From assembly GCF_003987495.1 (NCBI RefSeq), contig NZ_NGJU01000011.1:50263-114262 (forward strand): a stretch of 64,000 bases of DNA, given 5' to 3'. Origin of the DNA: Vagococcus salmoninarum (lineage in GTDB: Bacteria > Bacillota > Bacilli > Lactobacillales > Vagococcaceae). A program made the position numbers and the translations under genes. Under the pieces are notes generated by a model. The model had not been told where the DNA came from. It ran no database searches and saw only the letters and a list, made by a program, of their open reading frames with translations. Shown one piece after another: positions 1 through 8,618 of this stretch (the first letter of the stretch is position 1; every line of letters begins with the position of its first letter).

Positions 1-237
1 TAAGTGAGAAAAATCACCCATCCACGGACTTGGTTGATGGGTTAAGCGAATCCCTTGAAAGGTCCGATCATGAGGATTAAAAAACCAGCTGCCTTTTTGA
101 TCTGTCGTTTGAACAACGTAATGATTCATTCCAAAAGGGGTAGTTGTATAAGGTAAGCAATTGCCATTTGAGTAGCTATGCTGGTTATTCGTGCCTTGGC
201 GAGTATCGATTTTCAGTAAATTCTCGAGATGTAACAT
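1..237 (-). CDS. GH92 family alpha-mannosidase, N-terminal part only
   Basis: The reading frame runs off the left edge; 79 N-terminal codons are visible. The start ATG at 237 follows an AGGAGGAATT ribosome site. The translated stretch carries the opening typical of GH92 exo-alpha-mannosidases: an NGN-LP-T-PFGMN segment, then GIRLTHQPSPWMGDF. GH92 enzymes are calcium-dependent and trim terminal alpha-1,2, -1,3 or -1,6 mannose from N-glycans and yeast mannan. No signal peptide is present, so it probably acts in the cytoplasm on imported oligosaccharide, like the neighbouring GH38 and GH125 enzymes. It lies 31 bases behind the regulator gene and is probably its operon partner. The catalytic C-terminal half is outside the window. 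Confidence 0.85.
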   Translation of the reverse strand, partial: MLHLENLLKIDTRQGTNNQHSYSNGNCLPYTTTPFGMNHYVVQTTDQKGSWFFNPHDRTFQGIRLTHQPSPWMGDFSHL

Positions 238-268
238 CTTAATTCCTCCTAGATTAAGTGAGGCCAGC

Positions 269-1321
269 TTAACTGCTGCTGCGTTTAATAAATTTCACTG
301 GCACAACGACTTTTTCAATTGTTTTATTTTTTTCTGTAAGTTGATTCAGTAAGTGACGGGCGGCAAGTTCTCCCATTTGATTAAAATCTTGAGCAATCGT
401 CGTTAGACTCGGTTCTAGTAAACTCGCTGCTTGGATATTGTCAAAGCCGACGACTGCAAAATCTTTTGGTACTTCGTAGCCTTGTTGCTTCATAGCATTA
501 ATTAACTTAATGGCTAAAATATCATTTTCCGCCACAATTCCAGTAATATTGTTAGCTTTGAAGTCAGTGATTGCCCGGGCTAAAAAGGCTGAAGTGTCTT
601 CGTCGCTCTGACTTTGAACATGACAGGGACTTTGTTTCGTCCCTTCATGGAGACCTTTTAAGTAACCAAAATACCGTTCCCGGACTGAGGATATTTCAGC
701 AATTGACTCAGTACTAATAAAAGCTACTTTTTGACTGCCACCGTTTAATAAATGGCTTGTTGCTTCACAACCACCGGCTTGGTTATCAGAAACAATCGTT
801 GTAAATGGTAGGGAATCAAATTCCTTATCTAATAAAACTGTGGGAATATTATTTAAATGTAAACCGAATAATAATTCTAAGTTAGAACGATTGTCCGTTG
901 GGTAATAAATAATCCCAGCATATTCCGCTGCTAACTCGGCGATTTCAGTGTTTGATAAAAATTGATGAGGCTGGACTTTTAAACGGTAATCCGTCGTCGC
1001 TAAATAATCCATCATCCCTTGAGTGTAATCCCCGAAGCCGGCATTATGGGGAAAAGGCATAATAAACAATAAGTTTAATTGCTCACTATTAGGGATAACT
1101 GGTTGATGGGCTTTAACAAAACTCCCTTTGCCACGAATCCGGTAAATCAAGCCTTCATTTTCTAACTCCCCTAAGGCACGCTTCGAAGTAATCCGACTGA
1201 CTTGGTAACTTTCTGATAATTCTAGCTCTGTTGGTAATTGATCATTCTCTTTTAACTGATTCGTTAAAATATCTTCTTTTAATTGATTATATATTTGCTG
1301 ATAAAGTGGTTGCTTTGCCAT
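269..1321 (-). CDS. GntR-type DNA-binding / LacI-type sugar-sensing transcription regulator
   Basis: This is a 350-residue two-domain regulator. Residues about 1-68 are a GntR winged helix (LYQQIYNQLKEDIL, then SRITSKRALGELENEGLI and the G-KGSFV wing). Residues about 75-350 are a periplasmic-binding-protein-like sensor as in LacI proteins (VAVVGFDNIQAASLLEPSLTTI near the end). The AraR-like layout usually binds a sugar and releases DNA. I chose the ATG at 1321 because AGGAAGG precedes it; a longer frame to 1369 runs into the operator region. It sits between the GH92 gene and the divergent GH125-GH38-kinase operon, so it most likely controls both through the TGATATATCA sites. The effector (mannose or a manno-oligosaccharide) is inferred. 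Confidence 0.88.
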   Translation of the reverse strand: MAKQPLYQQIYNQLKEDILTNQLKENDQLPTELELSESYQVSRITSKRALGELENEGLIYRIRGKGSFVKAHQPVIPNSEQLNLLFIMPFPHNAGFGDYTQGMMDYLATTDYRLKVQPHQFLSNTEIAELAAEYAGIIYYPTDNRSNLELLFGLHLNNIPTVLLDKEFDSLPFTTIVSDNQAGGCEATSHLLNGGSQKVAFISTESIAEISSVRERYFGYLKGLHEGTKQSPCHVQSQSDEDTSAFLARAITDFKANNITGIVAENDILAIKLINAMKQQGYEVPKDFAVVGFDNIQAASLLEPSLTTIAQDFNQMGELAARHLLNQLTEKNKTIEKVVVPVKFIKRSSS

Positions 1322-1355
1322 TTTTATCGCCTTCCTTCCTGATTTGTTCTTGAAA

Positions 1356-1365
1356 TGATATATCA
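1356..1365. promoter_or_regulatory. Palindromic operator TGATATATCA, copy 1
   Basis: A perfect 10-base palindrome lies just downstream of the extended -10 (TGA-TATAAT on the minus strand, 1368-1373) of the regulator gene. An identical copy lies at 1471-1480. Its placement suits autoregulation by the GntR/LacI-type protein. Confidence 0.6.
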
Positions 1366-1416
1366 ACATTATATCATTAACTTTAAAAGATATCTTAATT
1401 ACTGGTTACTTTCGAA

Positions 1417-1430
1417 TGAAAGCGCTAGAC
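1417..1430 (+). promoter_or_regulatory. Candidate cre site for CcpA
   Basis: TGAAAGCGCTAGAC matches the core of the cre consensus TGWAANCGNTNNCW at 12 of 14 positions and overlaps the -35 of the mannosidase operon promoter. This suggests catabolite repression. The two mismatches are at the 3' end. Confidence 0.45.
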
Positions 1431-1454
1431 AAAACTAATGATATACCATATAAT
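1426..1454 (+). promoter_or_regulatory. Promoter of the GH125-GH38-kinase operon
   Basis: TAGACA at 1426-1431 and TATAAT at 1449-1454 are 17 bases apart. A degenerate operator copy (TGATATACCA, 1439-1448) lies in the spacer and a perfect copy lies just downstream. Confidence 0.65.
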
Positions 1455-1470
1455 AAAAAATGTAAATAGT

Positions 1471-1480
1471 TGATATATCA
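1471..1480. promoter_or_regulatory. Palindromic operator TGATATATCA, copy 2
   Basis: This is identical to the copy at 1356-1365. It lies between the -10 of the plus-strand operon and the ribosome site of the GH125 gene, where a bound repressor would block transcription. Confidence 0.6.
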
Positions 1481-1499
1481 TTTAAAAGGAGAAAATACT

Positions 1500-2789
1500 A
1501 TGACTTATAACGAAATCCCAAGATCTGTGACACAATTTATGGCAGAACTAAGTGCCAAAGCTGAAAGTGAAAATCCTAAATGGGCGAAAATTTTTAATAA
1601 CTGTTTCGCTAACACTTTATTAACAACTGTCAAAAAACAAGAAGATGGCACTACTTTCGTCTTAACTGGCGATATTCCGGCCATGTGGTTACGTGACTCG
1701 ACTGCCCAAGTCCGTCCTTACTTACCGATTGCTAAAAATGATCCCGAATTAACAGCGATGATTGGTGGCTTAGTCAAACGTCAGTTTAACTATATTAATC
1801 TTGATCCTTACGCCAACGCTTTTAATGAAGCAGCCAATAATGCTGGTCATCAAACAGATGATACGGAAATGAATCCTTGGATTTGGGAACGGAAATATGA
1901 AATCGATTCTCTTTGCTACCCTGTCCAATTAGCTTACTTACTCTATAAAGAAACCAATGCTACGGAACATTTCAACCAGGCTTTTGAAACTGGTGTCATG
2001 AAGATTCTTGACTTGTGGGAAACAGAACAAGATCATGAAACGTCTCCTTATACCTTTGAGCGTGACACTACTCGTGTTGAAGACACACTCCCCCGTAATG
2101 GTCTTGGTTCCCCAGTTGGTAAGACTGGCATGACTTGGTCAGGATTTAGACCGAGTGACGATGTTTGTCAATATGGCTACCTCGTTCCTTCTAATATGTT
2201 CGCAGTCGTTGTCTTAAATTATATTAAAGAAATTTTTACTGACTTACTGCCTGACCCGGCATTAGTCGCACGAGCTGAAAAACTAAAAGCTGACATTCAA
2301 GAAGGCCTTGAGGAATTTGCGAAAGTCACTAACAAAGCGGGCGAGAGCATTTATGCTTATGAAGTAGATGGTTTAGGTAACTACTCCATTCAAGATGATT
2401 CAAATGTGCCAAGTTTAATGGCTGCCCCGTACTTAGGCTTCTGTAGCAAAGAAGATGAGACGTATCTAGCCACTCGGCAAACGTTACTAAGCTCAGAAAA
2501 CCCTTATTATTACGAAGGGGAATTTGCCAAAGGGATTGGTAGTTCTCATACTCCAGAAAATTACGTCTGGCCGATTGCTTTAGCTATTCAAGGACTAACT
2601 GCCACTAATAAAGCTGAACAAAAAACCATCTTAAATATGTTAGCTGAGAACGATGGTGGCACAGGCTTAATGCACGAAGGCTTTGACGTTAATAATCCTA
2701 ATAACTATACCCGGGAATGGTTTTCATGGGCGAACATGATGTTCTGTGAGCTATTAATGGCTTACTACGATATTACAATTACTGCTTAA
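1500..2789 (+). CDS. GH125 exo-alpha-1,6-mannosidase
   Basis: This 429-residue protein belongs to the DUF1237/GH125 family of metal-independent, inverting exo-alpha-1,6-mannosidases. Recognisable parts are GDIPAMWLRDSTAQVRPYL near residue 60, NPWIWERKYEIDSLCYP, WSGFRPSDD and the C-terminal GG-GLMHEGFDVNNPNNYTREWFSWANMMFCEL. There is no signal peptide, so it is cytoplasmic. The ATG at 1500 is chosen for the AAAAGGAG site just upstream; a frame from 1470 would begin inside the operator. It is first in an operon with GH38 (32 bases on) and a sugar kinase. A GH92/GH125/GH38/ROK grouping is known from Streptococcus pneumoniae, where it degrades N-glycan mannose. Confidence 0.93.
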   Translation: MTYNEIPRSVTQFMAELSAKAESENPKWAKIFNNCFANTLLTTVKKQEDGTTFVLTGDIPAMWLRDSTAQVRPYLPIAKNDPELTAMIGGLVKRQFNYINLDPYANAFNEAANNAGHQTDDTEMNPWIWERKYEIDSLCYPVQLAYLLYKETNATEHFNQAFETGVMKILDLWETEQDHETSPYTFERDTTRVEDTLPRNGLGSPVGKTGMTWSGFRPSDDVCQYGYLVPSNMFAVVVLNYIKEIFTDLLPDPALVARAEKLKADIQEGLEEFAKVTNKAGESIYAYEVDGLGNYSIQDDSNVPSLMAAPYLGFCSKEDETYLATRQTLLSSENPYYYEGEFAKGIGSSHTPENYVWPIALAIQGLTATNKAEQKTILNMLAENDGGTGLMHEGFDVNNPNNYTREWFSWANMMFCELLMAYYDITITA

Positions 2790-2821
2790 CGATTAAATTA
2801 AACTAAAAGGAGTGTTTACAC

Positions 2822-5515
2822 ATGGCAAAGAAAAAAGTTTATGTTATCTCCCATAGTCACTGGGACCGGGAATGGTACTTACCTTATGAGCAACACCACA
2901 TGCGTTTAGTCGCTTTAATGGACGACTTATTAGAATTATTTAAAACAGATCCTGACTTCCATAGTTTCCATCTTGATGGCCAAACAATTTCTTTAGACGA
3001 CTATTTAGAAGTCCGCCCGCATAAACGGGATGAAGTCCAAGCAGCTATTACTGCTGGCAAATTAAAAATTGGGCCCTTCTATATTTTACAAGATGACTTT
3101 TTAATTAGTAGTGAAGCTAATACTCGGAATATGTTAGTCGGTTTAGAAGAAAGCCGTAAATGGGGAGAGCCAGTAAAACTAGGTTACTTCCCAGATACTT
3201 TCGGCAATATGGGGCAAGCCCCCCAAATGATGAAAGAAGGAGGCATTGAGATTGCTGCTTTTGGCCGGGGAGTGAAACCAACTGGCTTTGACAACGCAGT
3301 AATTAATGATGAAAAGTACAGTTCCCAATATTCAGAAATGTGGTGGCAAGGCAAAGACGGCTCCAAGATTTTCAGTCTCCTTTTCGCCAATTGGTACAGT
3401 AATGGGAACGAAATCCCTACTGAGATTGAGGAAGCCAAAACTTTTTGGCAACAAAAGTTAGCTGACGTAGAACTGTATGCCTCAACTGACCACTTACTAA
3501 TGATGAATGGCGTCGATCACCAACCTGTCCAAAAAGATGTCACTAGGGCAATTAAAGTTGCCAATGACTTATACGCTGATTACGAATTTATTCACAGTAG
3601 TTTTGATGAGTATTTAGCTGCTGTGATGGCTGACTTACCTGCAGATTTAAGTACCGTTGAAGGGGAATTAACAAGCCAAGAAACTGATGGCTGGTATACC
3701 TTAGCGAATACTGCTTCGGCTCGAATCTATTTGAAACAAAAAAATACTGATGTTCAACGACAGTTAGAAAGTATTACTGAACCTTTAGCAACAATGGCTT
3801 ATGAAGTAACTGGAACTTACCCTCATGATGAACTGCGCTACGCTTGGAAATTGTTAATGCAAAACCACCCCCACGATAGTATTTGTGGTTGTAGTGTTGA
3901 TGAGGTTCACAGGGAAATGATGACTCGTTTCGATAAAGCCCAAGAAGTTGGGAAATTTTTAGCAAATGAAGCCTTAGAACAACTAACTAATGCCATTGAC
4001 ACATCGACTTTCCCTAGTGAAAGCAAGCCTTTCGTCATATTCAACACTGGCGGTAATGCCAAGAGCGATGTTTTTGAAACGGAAATCGAATGGGATCGCC
4101 TACCTTTTGCCAGTGGCGTACCTGAAAAATTATATGCTGAGTTAGCCGGCAGAGACTTACCAGCTTTAATGGTCGTTGATAGCCAAAACAACGTGATTCC
4201 CGCTGAAATTGTCAAACATGAGGTTCGCTTCAACTATGACTTACCGAAAGACGCTTTCCGCGTGCCATATATGGCGATTTACGTGACAGTCAGAATTCCT
4301 GTCCAAGAGATGCCTGCCCTATCATGGCAAGCCTTAGCTTTAACTTTACAAACTAAAGCTATGACAATAACTGACCTTTCGTTAATTTCAGCTGGCGGTT
4401 CTATTTTAGAAAATGACTTTATTCATGCTGAAATTATGGCCAACGGTCAATTAACAGTCACGGACAAAGCCAATCACCAAATTTATCCAAATGTCTTAAC
4501 TTTCGAAAATGTCGGTGATGTCGGTAATGAGTACATTTTTAAACAACCTAAAAACGACCAAGCAATCTTTGCTCACGACTTCCCTCATACGATCGAAGTT
4601 GTCACTGATAGTCCTTATTTAGCCGAAGTCGAATTAACCCAAACTTTAATGATTCCCGTGGCTGCTGAAGAGTTACTACAAAAAGAAATGCAGGCAGTCG
4701 TTGAAATGCGTCAACGCCAAGCTGGCCGTAGCAAAGAATTGATGCCTTTTGTTTTAAAAACAAGGATTCGTTTAGAGGCGGGCAGTCATCAATTGAAATT
4801 TGCGACTTCCTTTAACAACCAAGCTAAGGACCATCGTTTACGGGTGCTCTTCCCAACTAATATCATGGCGGAAAGTCATTTTGCCGAAAGTATTTACGAA
4901 GTTGTTGAACGACCTAATACCGTTAGCGACTCCTGGGAAAATCCGACAAATCCCCAACATCAACATGCTTTTGTTAATTTACACACAGATAATTACGGTG
5001 TAACAGTTGCTAACTATGGCTTGAATGAGTACGAAATCCTTCAAGAAAATGGTACAATTGCCTTAACTCTTCATCGTTCAGTCGGTGAGATGGGTGACTG
5101 GGGTTACTTCCCAACACCAGAAGCTCAATGTTTAGGTGAGCAAACAGTTCGTTATGCCATTGACTTCCATGGTGGGACAGATTTACACGAGACTTACCAA
5201 CGGGCTCAAAATTTCCAAATTCCTTTATCAGTTAAACAAACTGACAGTCATCAAGGTCCCCTAGCACCAACAAAGACTTTCATGACAATTAATAGTTCAG
5301 CATACTTAATGACTGCTCTAAAGCGGAAAGAAAACCAAAGTGAGATTATTACTCGTGGCTATAACTTATCAAATACAACAGCGGCACCTTTAGACATTCA
5401 CATTCCTGGCTATCACAAAGCCCGTTGTACTTTAATTGAAGAAATTCATGACAAACCACTGTCAACTGTCCTTGCCCCTGGTGAGATTAATAGTTTACTC
5501 TGGACTAAAATATAG
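2822..5515 (+). CDS. GH38 alpha-mannosidase
   Basis: This 897-residue protein is a zinc-dependent retaining alpha-mannosidase of family GH38 (MngB type). The N-terminal catalytic domain opens with the zinc-binding HSHWDREWY (residues 11-19). GYFPDTFGNMGQAP carries the candidate nucleophile Asp125, and HPHDSICGCSVDEVHREM supplies a later zinc histidine. The middle and C-terminal beta domains follow the usual layout and length. No secretion signal is visible. It sits 32 bases after GH125 and 21 bases before the ROK kinase gene, with a good ribosome site (AAAGGAG). In the streptococcal equivalent the enzyme cleaves alpha-1,3-mannose from imported N-glycan fragments; substrate specificity here is inferred. 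Confidence 0.95.
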   Translation: MAKKKVYVISHSHWDREWYLPYEQHHMRLVALMDDLLELFKTDPDFHSFHLDGQTISLDDYLEVRPHKRDEVQAAITAGKLKIGPFYILQDDFLISSEANTRNMLVGLEESRKWGEPVKLGYFPDTFGNMGQAPQMMKEGGIEIAAFGRGVKPTGFDNAVINDEKYSSQYSEMWWQGKDGSKIFSLLFANWYSNGNEIPTEIEEAKTFWQQKLADVELYASTDHLLMMNGVDHQPVQKDVTRAIKVANDLYADYEFIHSSFDEYLAAVMADLPADLSTVEGELTSQETDGWYTLANTASARIYLKQKNTDVQRQLESITEPLATMAYEVTGTYPHDELRYAWKLLMQNHPHDSICGCSVDEVHREMMTRFDKAQEVGKFLANEALEQLTNAIDTSTFPSESKPFVIFNTGGNAKSDVFETEIEWDRLPFASGVPEKLYAELAGRDLPALMVVDSQNNVIPAEIVKHEVRFNYDLPKDAFRVPYMAIYVTVRIPVQEMPALSWQALALTLQTKAMTITDLSLISAGGSILENDFIHAEIMANGQLTVTDKANHQIYPNVLTFENVGDVGNEYIFKQPKNDQAIFAHDFPHTIEVVTDSPYLAEVELTQTLMIPVAAEELLQKEMQAVVEMRQRQAGRSKELMPFVLKTRIRLEAGSHQLKFATSFNNQAKDHRLRVLFPTNIMAESHFAESIYEVVERPNTVSDSWENPTNPQHQHAFVNLHTDNYGVTVANYGLNEYEILQENGTIALTLHRSVGEMGDWGYFPTPEAQCLGEQTVRYAIDFHGGTDLHETYQRAQNFQIPLSVKQTDSHQGPLAPTKTFMTINSSAYLMTALKRKENQSEIITRGYNLSNTTAAPLDIHIPGYHKARCTLIEEIHDKPLSTVLAPGEINSLLWTKI

Positions 5516-5536
5516 TAAGTAAGAAAGGTGATTTTT

Positions 5537-6397
5537 ATGTTAATTGGTGCAATTGAAGCTGGCGGTACAAAATTTGTTTGTGGGGTAGCCACTCCTGATT
5601 TAAAAATGATTGATAAACTAACGATTCCAACAACAACACCAACTGAAACTTTAGCTCAAGTTTTTAACTTTTTTGATCAACATCAACTAGCCTCACTAGC
5701 CATTGGCTCATTTGGTCCAATTGACGTTAATCCTAACTCAAATACTTACGGTTACATTACCTCAACGCCAAAAAAAGGCTGGCGCGACTTTGATTTTTTA
5801 GGGGCTATGAAAGACCGTTATCAGATTCCCATGGCTTTTACAACGGACGTTAACGCCGCGGCTTATGGGGAATTAAAACTAGGGGCGGCTGTCGGCAAAG
5901 ACAGTTGTATCTACTTAACTGTCGGCACTGGCATCGGTGGTGGCGCAGTCATTGATTCCCAAATCATTCAAGGGTTTAGCCATCCGGAAATGGGTCACAT
6001 TATGGTTAAAAAACACCCTGAAGATAGTTTTGCTGGGGTTTGTCCTTATCACGGCGACTGTTTAGAAGGTTTAGCCGCTGGTCCGGCAATTGAAGCTCGT
6101 TACCACGAAAAAGCGTTCAACTTAGCGGAAGACCATCAAGCTTGGGAATTTGAAGCTTATTATTTAGCCCAAGCTTGTGTCAATTACGCCTTGACTTTAT
6201 CCCCAGAAATTATTATTTTTGGTGGTGGCGTGATGAAACAAAAACAACTCTTTAGTCGGGTTCGGAGTTACTTCGAAGAATTAATGGCAGGTTATTACGC
6301 CACGCCACCACTAAATGACTACATTGTTTATTGTGAACTTGGTGATAATGCTGGAATTACGGGGACTCTTCTGTTAGCTAAAGAAGCCTTAGACTAA
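5537..6397 (+). CDS. ROK family fructokinase/mannokinase
   Basis: This 286-residue sugar kinase has the ROK layout: an N-terminal phosphate loop (GAIEAGGTKFVCG), the GTGIGGG motif near residue 135, and the zinc-binding stretch with GHI then CPYHGDCLEGLAAGPAI. It is closest in form to ScrK-type fructokinases, which also phosphorylate mannose. The ATG at 5537 follows AAGAAAGGTG at a normal distance; the GTG at 5528 lies inside that ribosome site. As last gene of the mannosidase operon it probably phosphorylates released mannose to mannose-6-phosphate. A bidirectional terminator follows at once. Confidence 0.88.
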   Translation: MLIGAIEAGGTKFVCGVATPDLKMIDKLTIPTTTPTETLAQVFNFFDQHQLASLAIGSFGPIDVNPNSNTYGYITSTPKKGWRDFDFLGAMKDRYQIPMAFTTDVNAAAYGELKLGAAVGKDSCIYLTVGTGIGGGAVIDSQIIQGFSHPEMGHIMVKKHPEDSFAGVCPYHGDCLEGLAAGPAIEARYHEKAFNLAEDHQAWEFEAYYLAQACVNYALTLSPEIIIFGGGVMKQKQLFSRVRSYFEELMAGYYATPPLNDYIVYCELGDNAGITGTLLLAKEALD

Positions 6398-6437
6398 AAA
6401 AAGTACCTCAATCACTAAACGTGATTGAGGTACTTTT
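6398..6437. terminator. Bidirectional rho-independent terminator
   Basis: AAGTACCTCAATCAC pairs with GTGATTGAGGTACTT around a TAAAC loop, flanked by an A-run on the left and a T-run on the right. It ends both the mannosidase operon (plus) and the 5'-nucleotidase gene (minus). Confidence 0.93.
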
Positions 6438-6445
6438 TTATCCTT

Positions 6446-8377
6446 TTATTTTAAACTAGCTGCAACTTTTTGGTACAGTTCCCCTGTTGTTTTCGCTTCT
6501 GCTAACTGACTTTCTGACAGTTTCGCTTTTTCAGCTAAGCTTTTGATTTCTTCACTCGTCACTGCCTGTTGGACATTAATCGAAGCAATGTTAGTTACCG
6601 TTCCTTCAGCTGCACTTGGTAATTCTAACATGCCAGCATTAACTAAAGCCACAACCGCTTCCCGGCTCTTTTGATCGTCAGTCAGACCAACAATTTGCCA
6701 ATTGTTCAATAGTTTTCCTTCATATACTCGATCAACTTCTTCATCTAAATAACGAGCTGATAACTCACGAATCCGTCCTTCAGTTTCACCGTAGCTATCA
6801 CTTGCTGTTGTACTAGAGATTTCTTTAAATTCACGACCGACCAGAGGGCCACTTTCAGATTGTAAAAACTTCATTCGATAAGCATTCATCCCGATTTTAA
6901 TTGGTGTTTCCGGGTTAATCGGCGTATTGTCTAAACGTCGTAAGTTCTTGATTCGCTCCTCAGCTGGCTCACGTAAGTCAATCTCATATTTAAGACCATA
7001 AAAGCGGTCATTTGTATTATATTTACTCGTCCGGCGTTCTTCATTAAAACTAACAGTCACATCACCTGGCTTGACACTGTTATAATAACCAGCTGCCCAC
7101 TCCATGTAATCTTTCAAATCTTTCCCTGTTAATTCATAAACCGTCACTTCTCCACCAGCATACTGATAGTTTTTAGCAATGTCTTTTTTGTGAATGTCCC
7201 CTTGATCCAGTTTCGGCGTATCTGTATCAATTTGGAAGGCAACGACGTCAGCCCCTTGGCTATAATGTTGCATCACTTCCCCAAAGAAATTGACTAATGG
7301 CGTTTCTTCAATTTGAGCTTGAGGAATACCTTTAATTTCATCACTTGGGACTAAGTCCATTCCGACAAGTTTACCAAGAACGGTATTAGCGTCTTTGCGA
7401 GCTTTTTCATGAGAATCAGCTAATAACTTAGTGATTTCAGGATCTTCCTCATAGTCAGCCACCTTAATCGCCGATCCACTTTTCTTCGTCGCTTCATAGC
7501 CCTCTTTAGTTTTTTCCATCGTCACATCTACTCGAGAAACATAACGACCATACTTATCTGGCTCGACAATTAAAACGTCGTTAATAAATTCTTCTTCAAC
7601 TAAAGTATGCATATGACCAGCAAAAATTACATCTAATTCTGGAACTTTCTTAGCCATATCTGCAACACCAGTATTCGTAATATTATTTTCATTTTCAATT
7701 CCCATATGAACAACGGCAACTAATAAGTCCGTCTCTTCTTTAATTTCTTTAATGACTTTAATCGTTTCCTCAACTGGATCAGTTAATTTTTTACCATCAA
7801 AAATATCAGTATCTTCTTTAAATTCAGCAACCATCGGTGTCGTCATGCCAATAAATCCGACTTTAATGCCAGCTCTTTCAATAATTTTATAAGATTCAAA
7901 ATAGGGTGTACTGTCTTCTAACTGCACGTTTCCGCCAAGAACTGCCCCATCAAATTGTTTCGTAATATTATCTAACACATCAAAGCCATAATCAAACTCA
8001 TGATTGCCCATTGTCCAAACATCGTATTTCAAAGCTTTTAAGGACTCGGTGGCAGGATGTGGTTCATCCATTTGAAAAAGTTCCGCTGAGTTATCTTGAA
8101 TTAAATCGCCAGCATCTACTAGCAGCATATTCGGGTCTTCCCCTCTGACTTCATTAACGATTGTACTGATTTGAGCGAAGCTTCCATCTTTATTTTCCAC
8201 ATCTGTCGCATAATCCCAAGGCATATAACGACCATGGATATCAGAAGTTCCTAAAATAGTGACTTCCTTTGTTGCTGATGACTTTTCAGTTTGCTGCTCT
8301 TTCTTGGAAGTAGTACAACCAGCCAAAACAAGTGTACTTGCTACCCCAATAACTAATGAAGCTTGTAATTTTTTCAT
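6446..8377 (-). CDS. Surface lipoprotein 5'-nucleotidase / 2',3'-cyclic-nucleotide phosphodiesterase
   Basis: This 643-residue protein has a lipoprotein signal ending in LVLAGC, so it is anchored outside the cell. A calcineurin-like metallophosphatase domain (about residues 40-300) has the metal motifs TSDIHGR, DAGDLIQ, GNHEFDYG and AGHMHT. A 5'-nucleotidase C-terminal substrate domain follows to about residue 530. The last hundred or so residues are an extra helical, Ala/Glu-rich tail. The family releases phosphate and nucleosides from extracellular nucleotides. It is monocistronic, with AGGGGGA before its ATG, its own promoter at 8411-8439 and a perfect cre site over the -10, so repression on preferred sugars is likely. 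Confidence 0.9.
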   Translation of the reverse strand: MKKLQASLVIGVASTLVLAGCTTSKKEQQTEKSSATKEVTILGTSDIHGRYMPWDYATDVENKDGSFAQISTIVNEVRGEDPNMLLVDAGDLIQDNSAELFQMDEPHPATESLKALKYDVWTMGNHEFDYGFDVLDNITKQFDGAVLGGNVQLEDSTPYFESYKIIERAGIKVGFIGMTTPMVAEFKEDTDIFDGKKLTDPVEETIKVIKEIKEETDLLVAVVHMGIENENNITNTGVADMAKKVPELDVIFAGHMHTLVEEEFINDVLIVEPDKYGRYVSRVDVTMEKTKEGYEATKKSGSAIKVADYEEDPEITKLLADSHEKARKDANTVLGKLVGMDLVPSDEIKGIPQAQIEETPLVNFFGEVMQHYSQGADVVAFQIDTDTPKLDQGDIHKKDIAKNYQYAGGEVTVYELTGKDLKDYMEWAAGYYNSVKPGDVTVSFNEERRTSKYNTNDRFYGLKYEIDLREPAEERIKNLRRLDNTPINPETPIKIGMNAYRMKFLQSESGPLVGREFKEISSTTASDSYGETEGRIRELSARYLDEEVDRVYEGKLLNNWQIVGLTDDQKSREAVVALVNAGMLELPSAAEGTVTNIASINVQQAVTSEEIKSLAEKAKLSESQLAEAKTTGELYQKVAASLK

Positions 8378-8410
8378 AACGTCCCCCTAAAAAATTTAGT
8401 AACACTCTCG

Positions 8411-8439
8411 ATTGTAAACGTTATCATTTTTAAAAACAA
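8411..8439 (-). promoter_or_regulatory. Promoter of the 5'-nucleotidase lipoprotein gene
   Basis: Reading the minus strand, TTGTTT (8434-8439) and TACAAT (8411-8416) are separated by 17 bases. The cre at 8413-8426 lies across the -10. Confidence 0.7.
8413..8426 (+). promoter_or_regulatory. Perfect cre site
   Basis: TGTAAACGTTATCA matches the cre consensus TGWAANCGNTNNCA at every defined position. It covers the -10 of the minus-strand 5'-nucleotidase promoter, a position expected to give CcpA repression. Confidence 0.75.
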
Positions 8440-8575
8440 GCTTATTTTAGTTATTCATTAGTCGTTCTAAAAACCCTTCACAACTATACTAAGCTTACTT
8501 GCCACAAGGACTTATTTTAAGGGATATCTAGCCTGCTCTTTAATTTAACCAACAATAAAAGTATTTTGTACTTTA

Positions 8576-8608
8576 TTAAAAAACTCCAATCAAAAGTTGA
8601 TTGGAGTT
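8576..8608 (-). terminator. Terminator of the sugar ABC transporter operon
   Basis: On the minus strand AAACTCCAATCAA pairs with TTGATTGGAGTTT, followed by a T-run. It lies just after the stop of the isomerase-like gene, the last gene of the operon. Confidence 0.85.
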
Positions 8609-8618
8609 TGCTCGTTAG

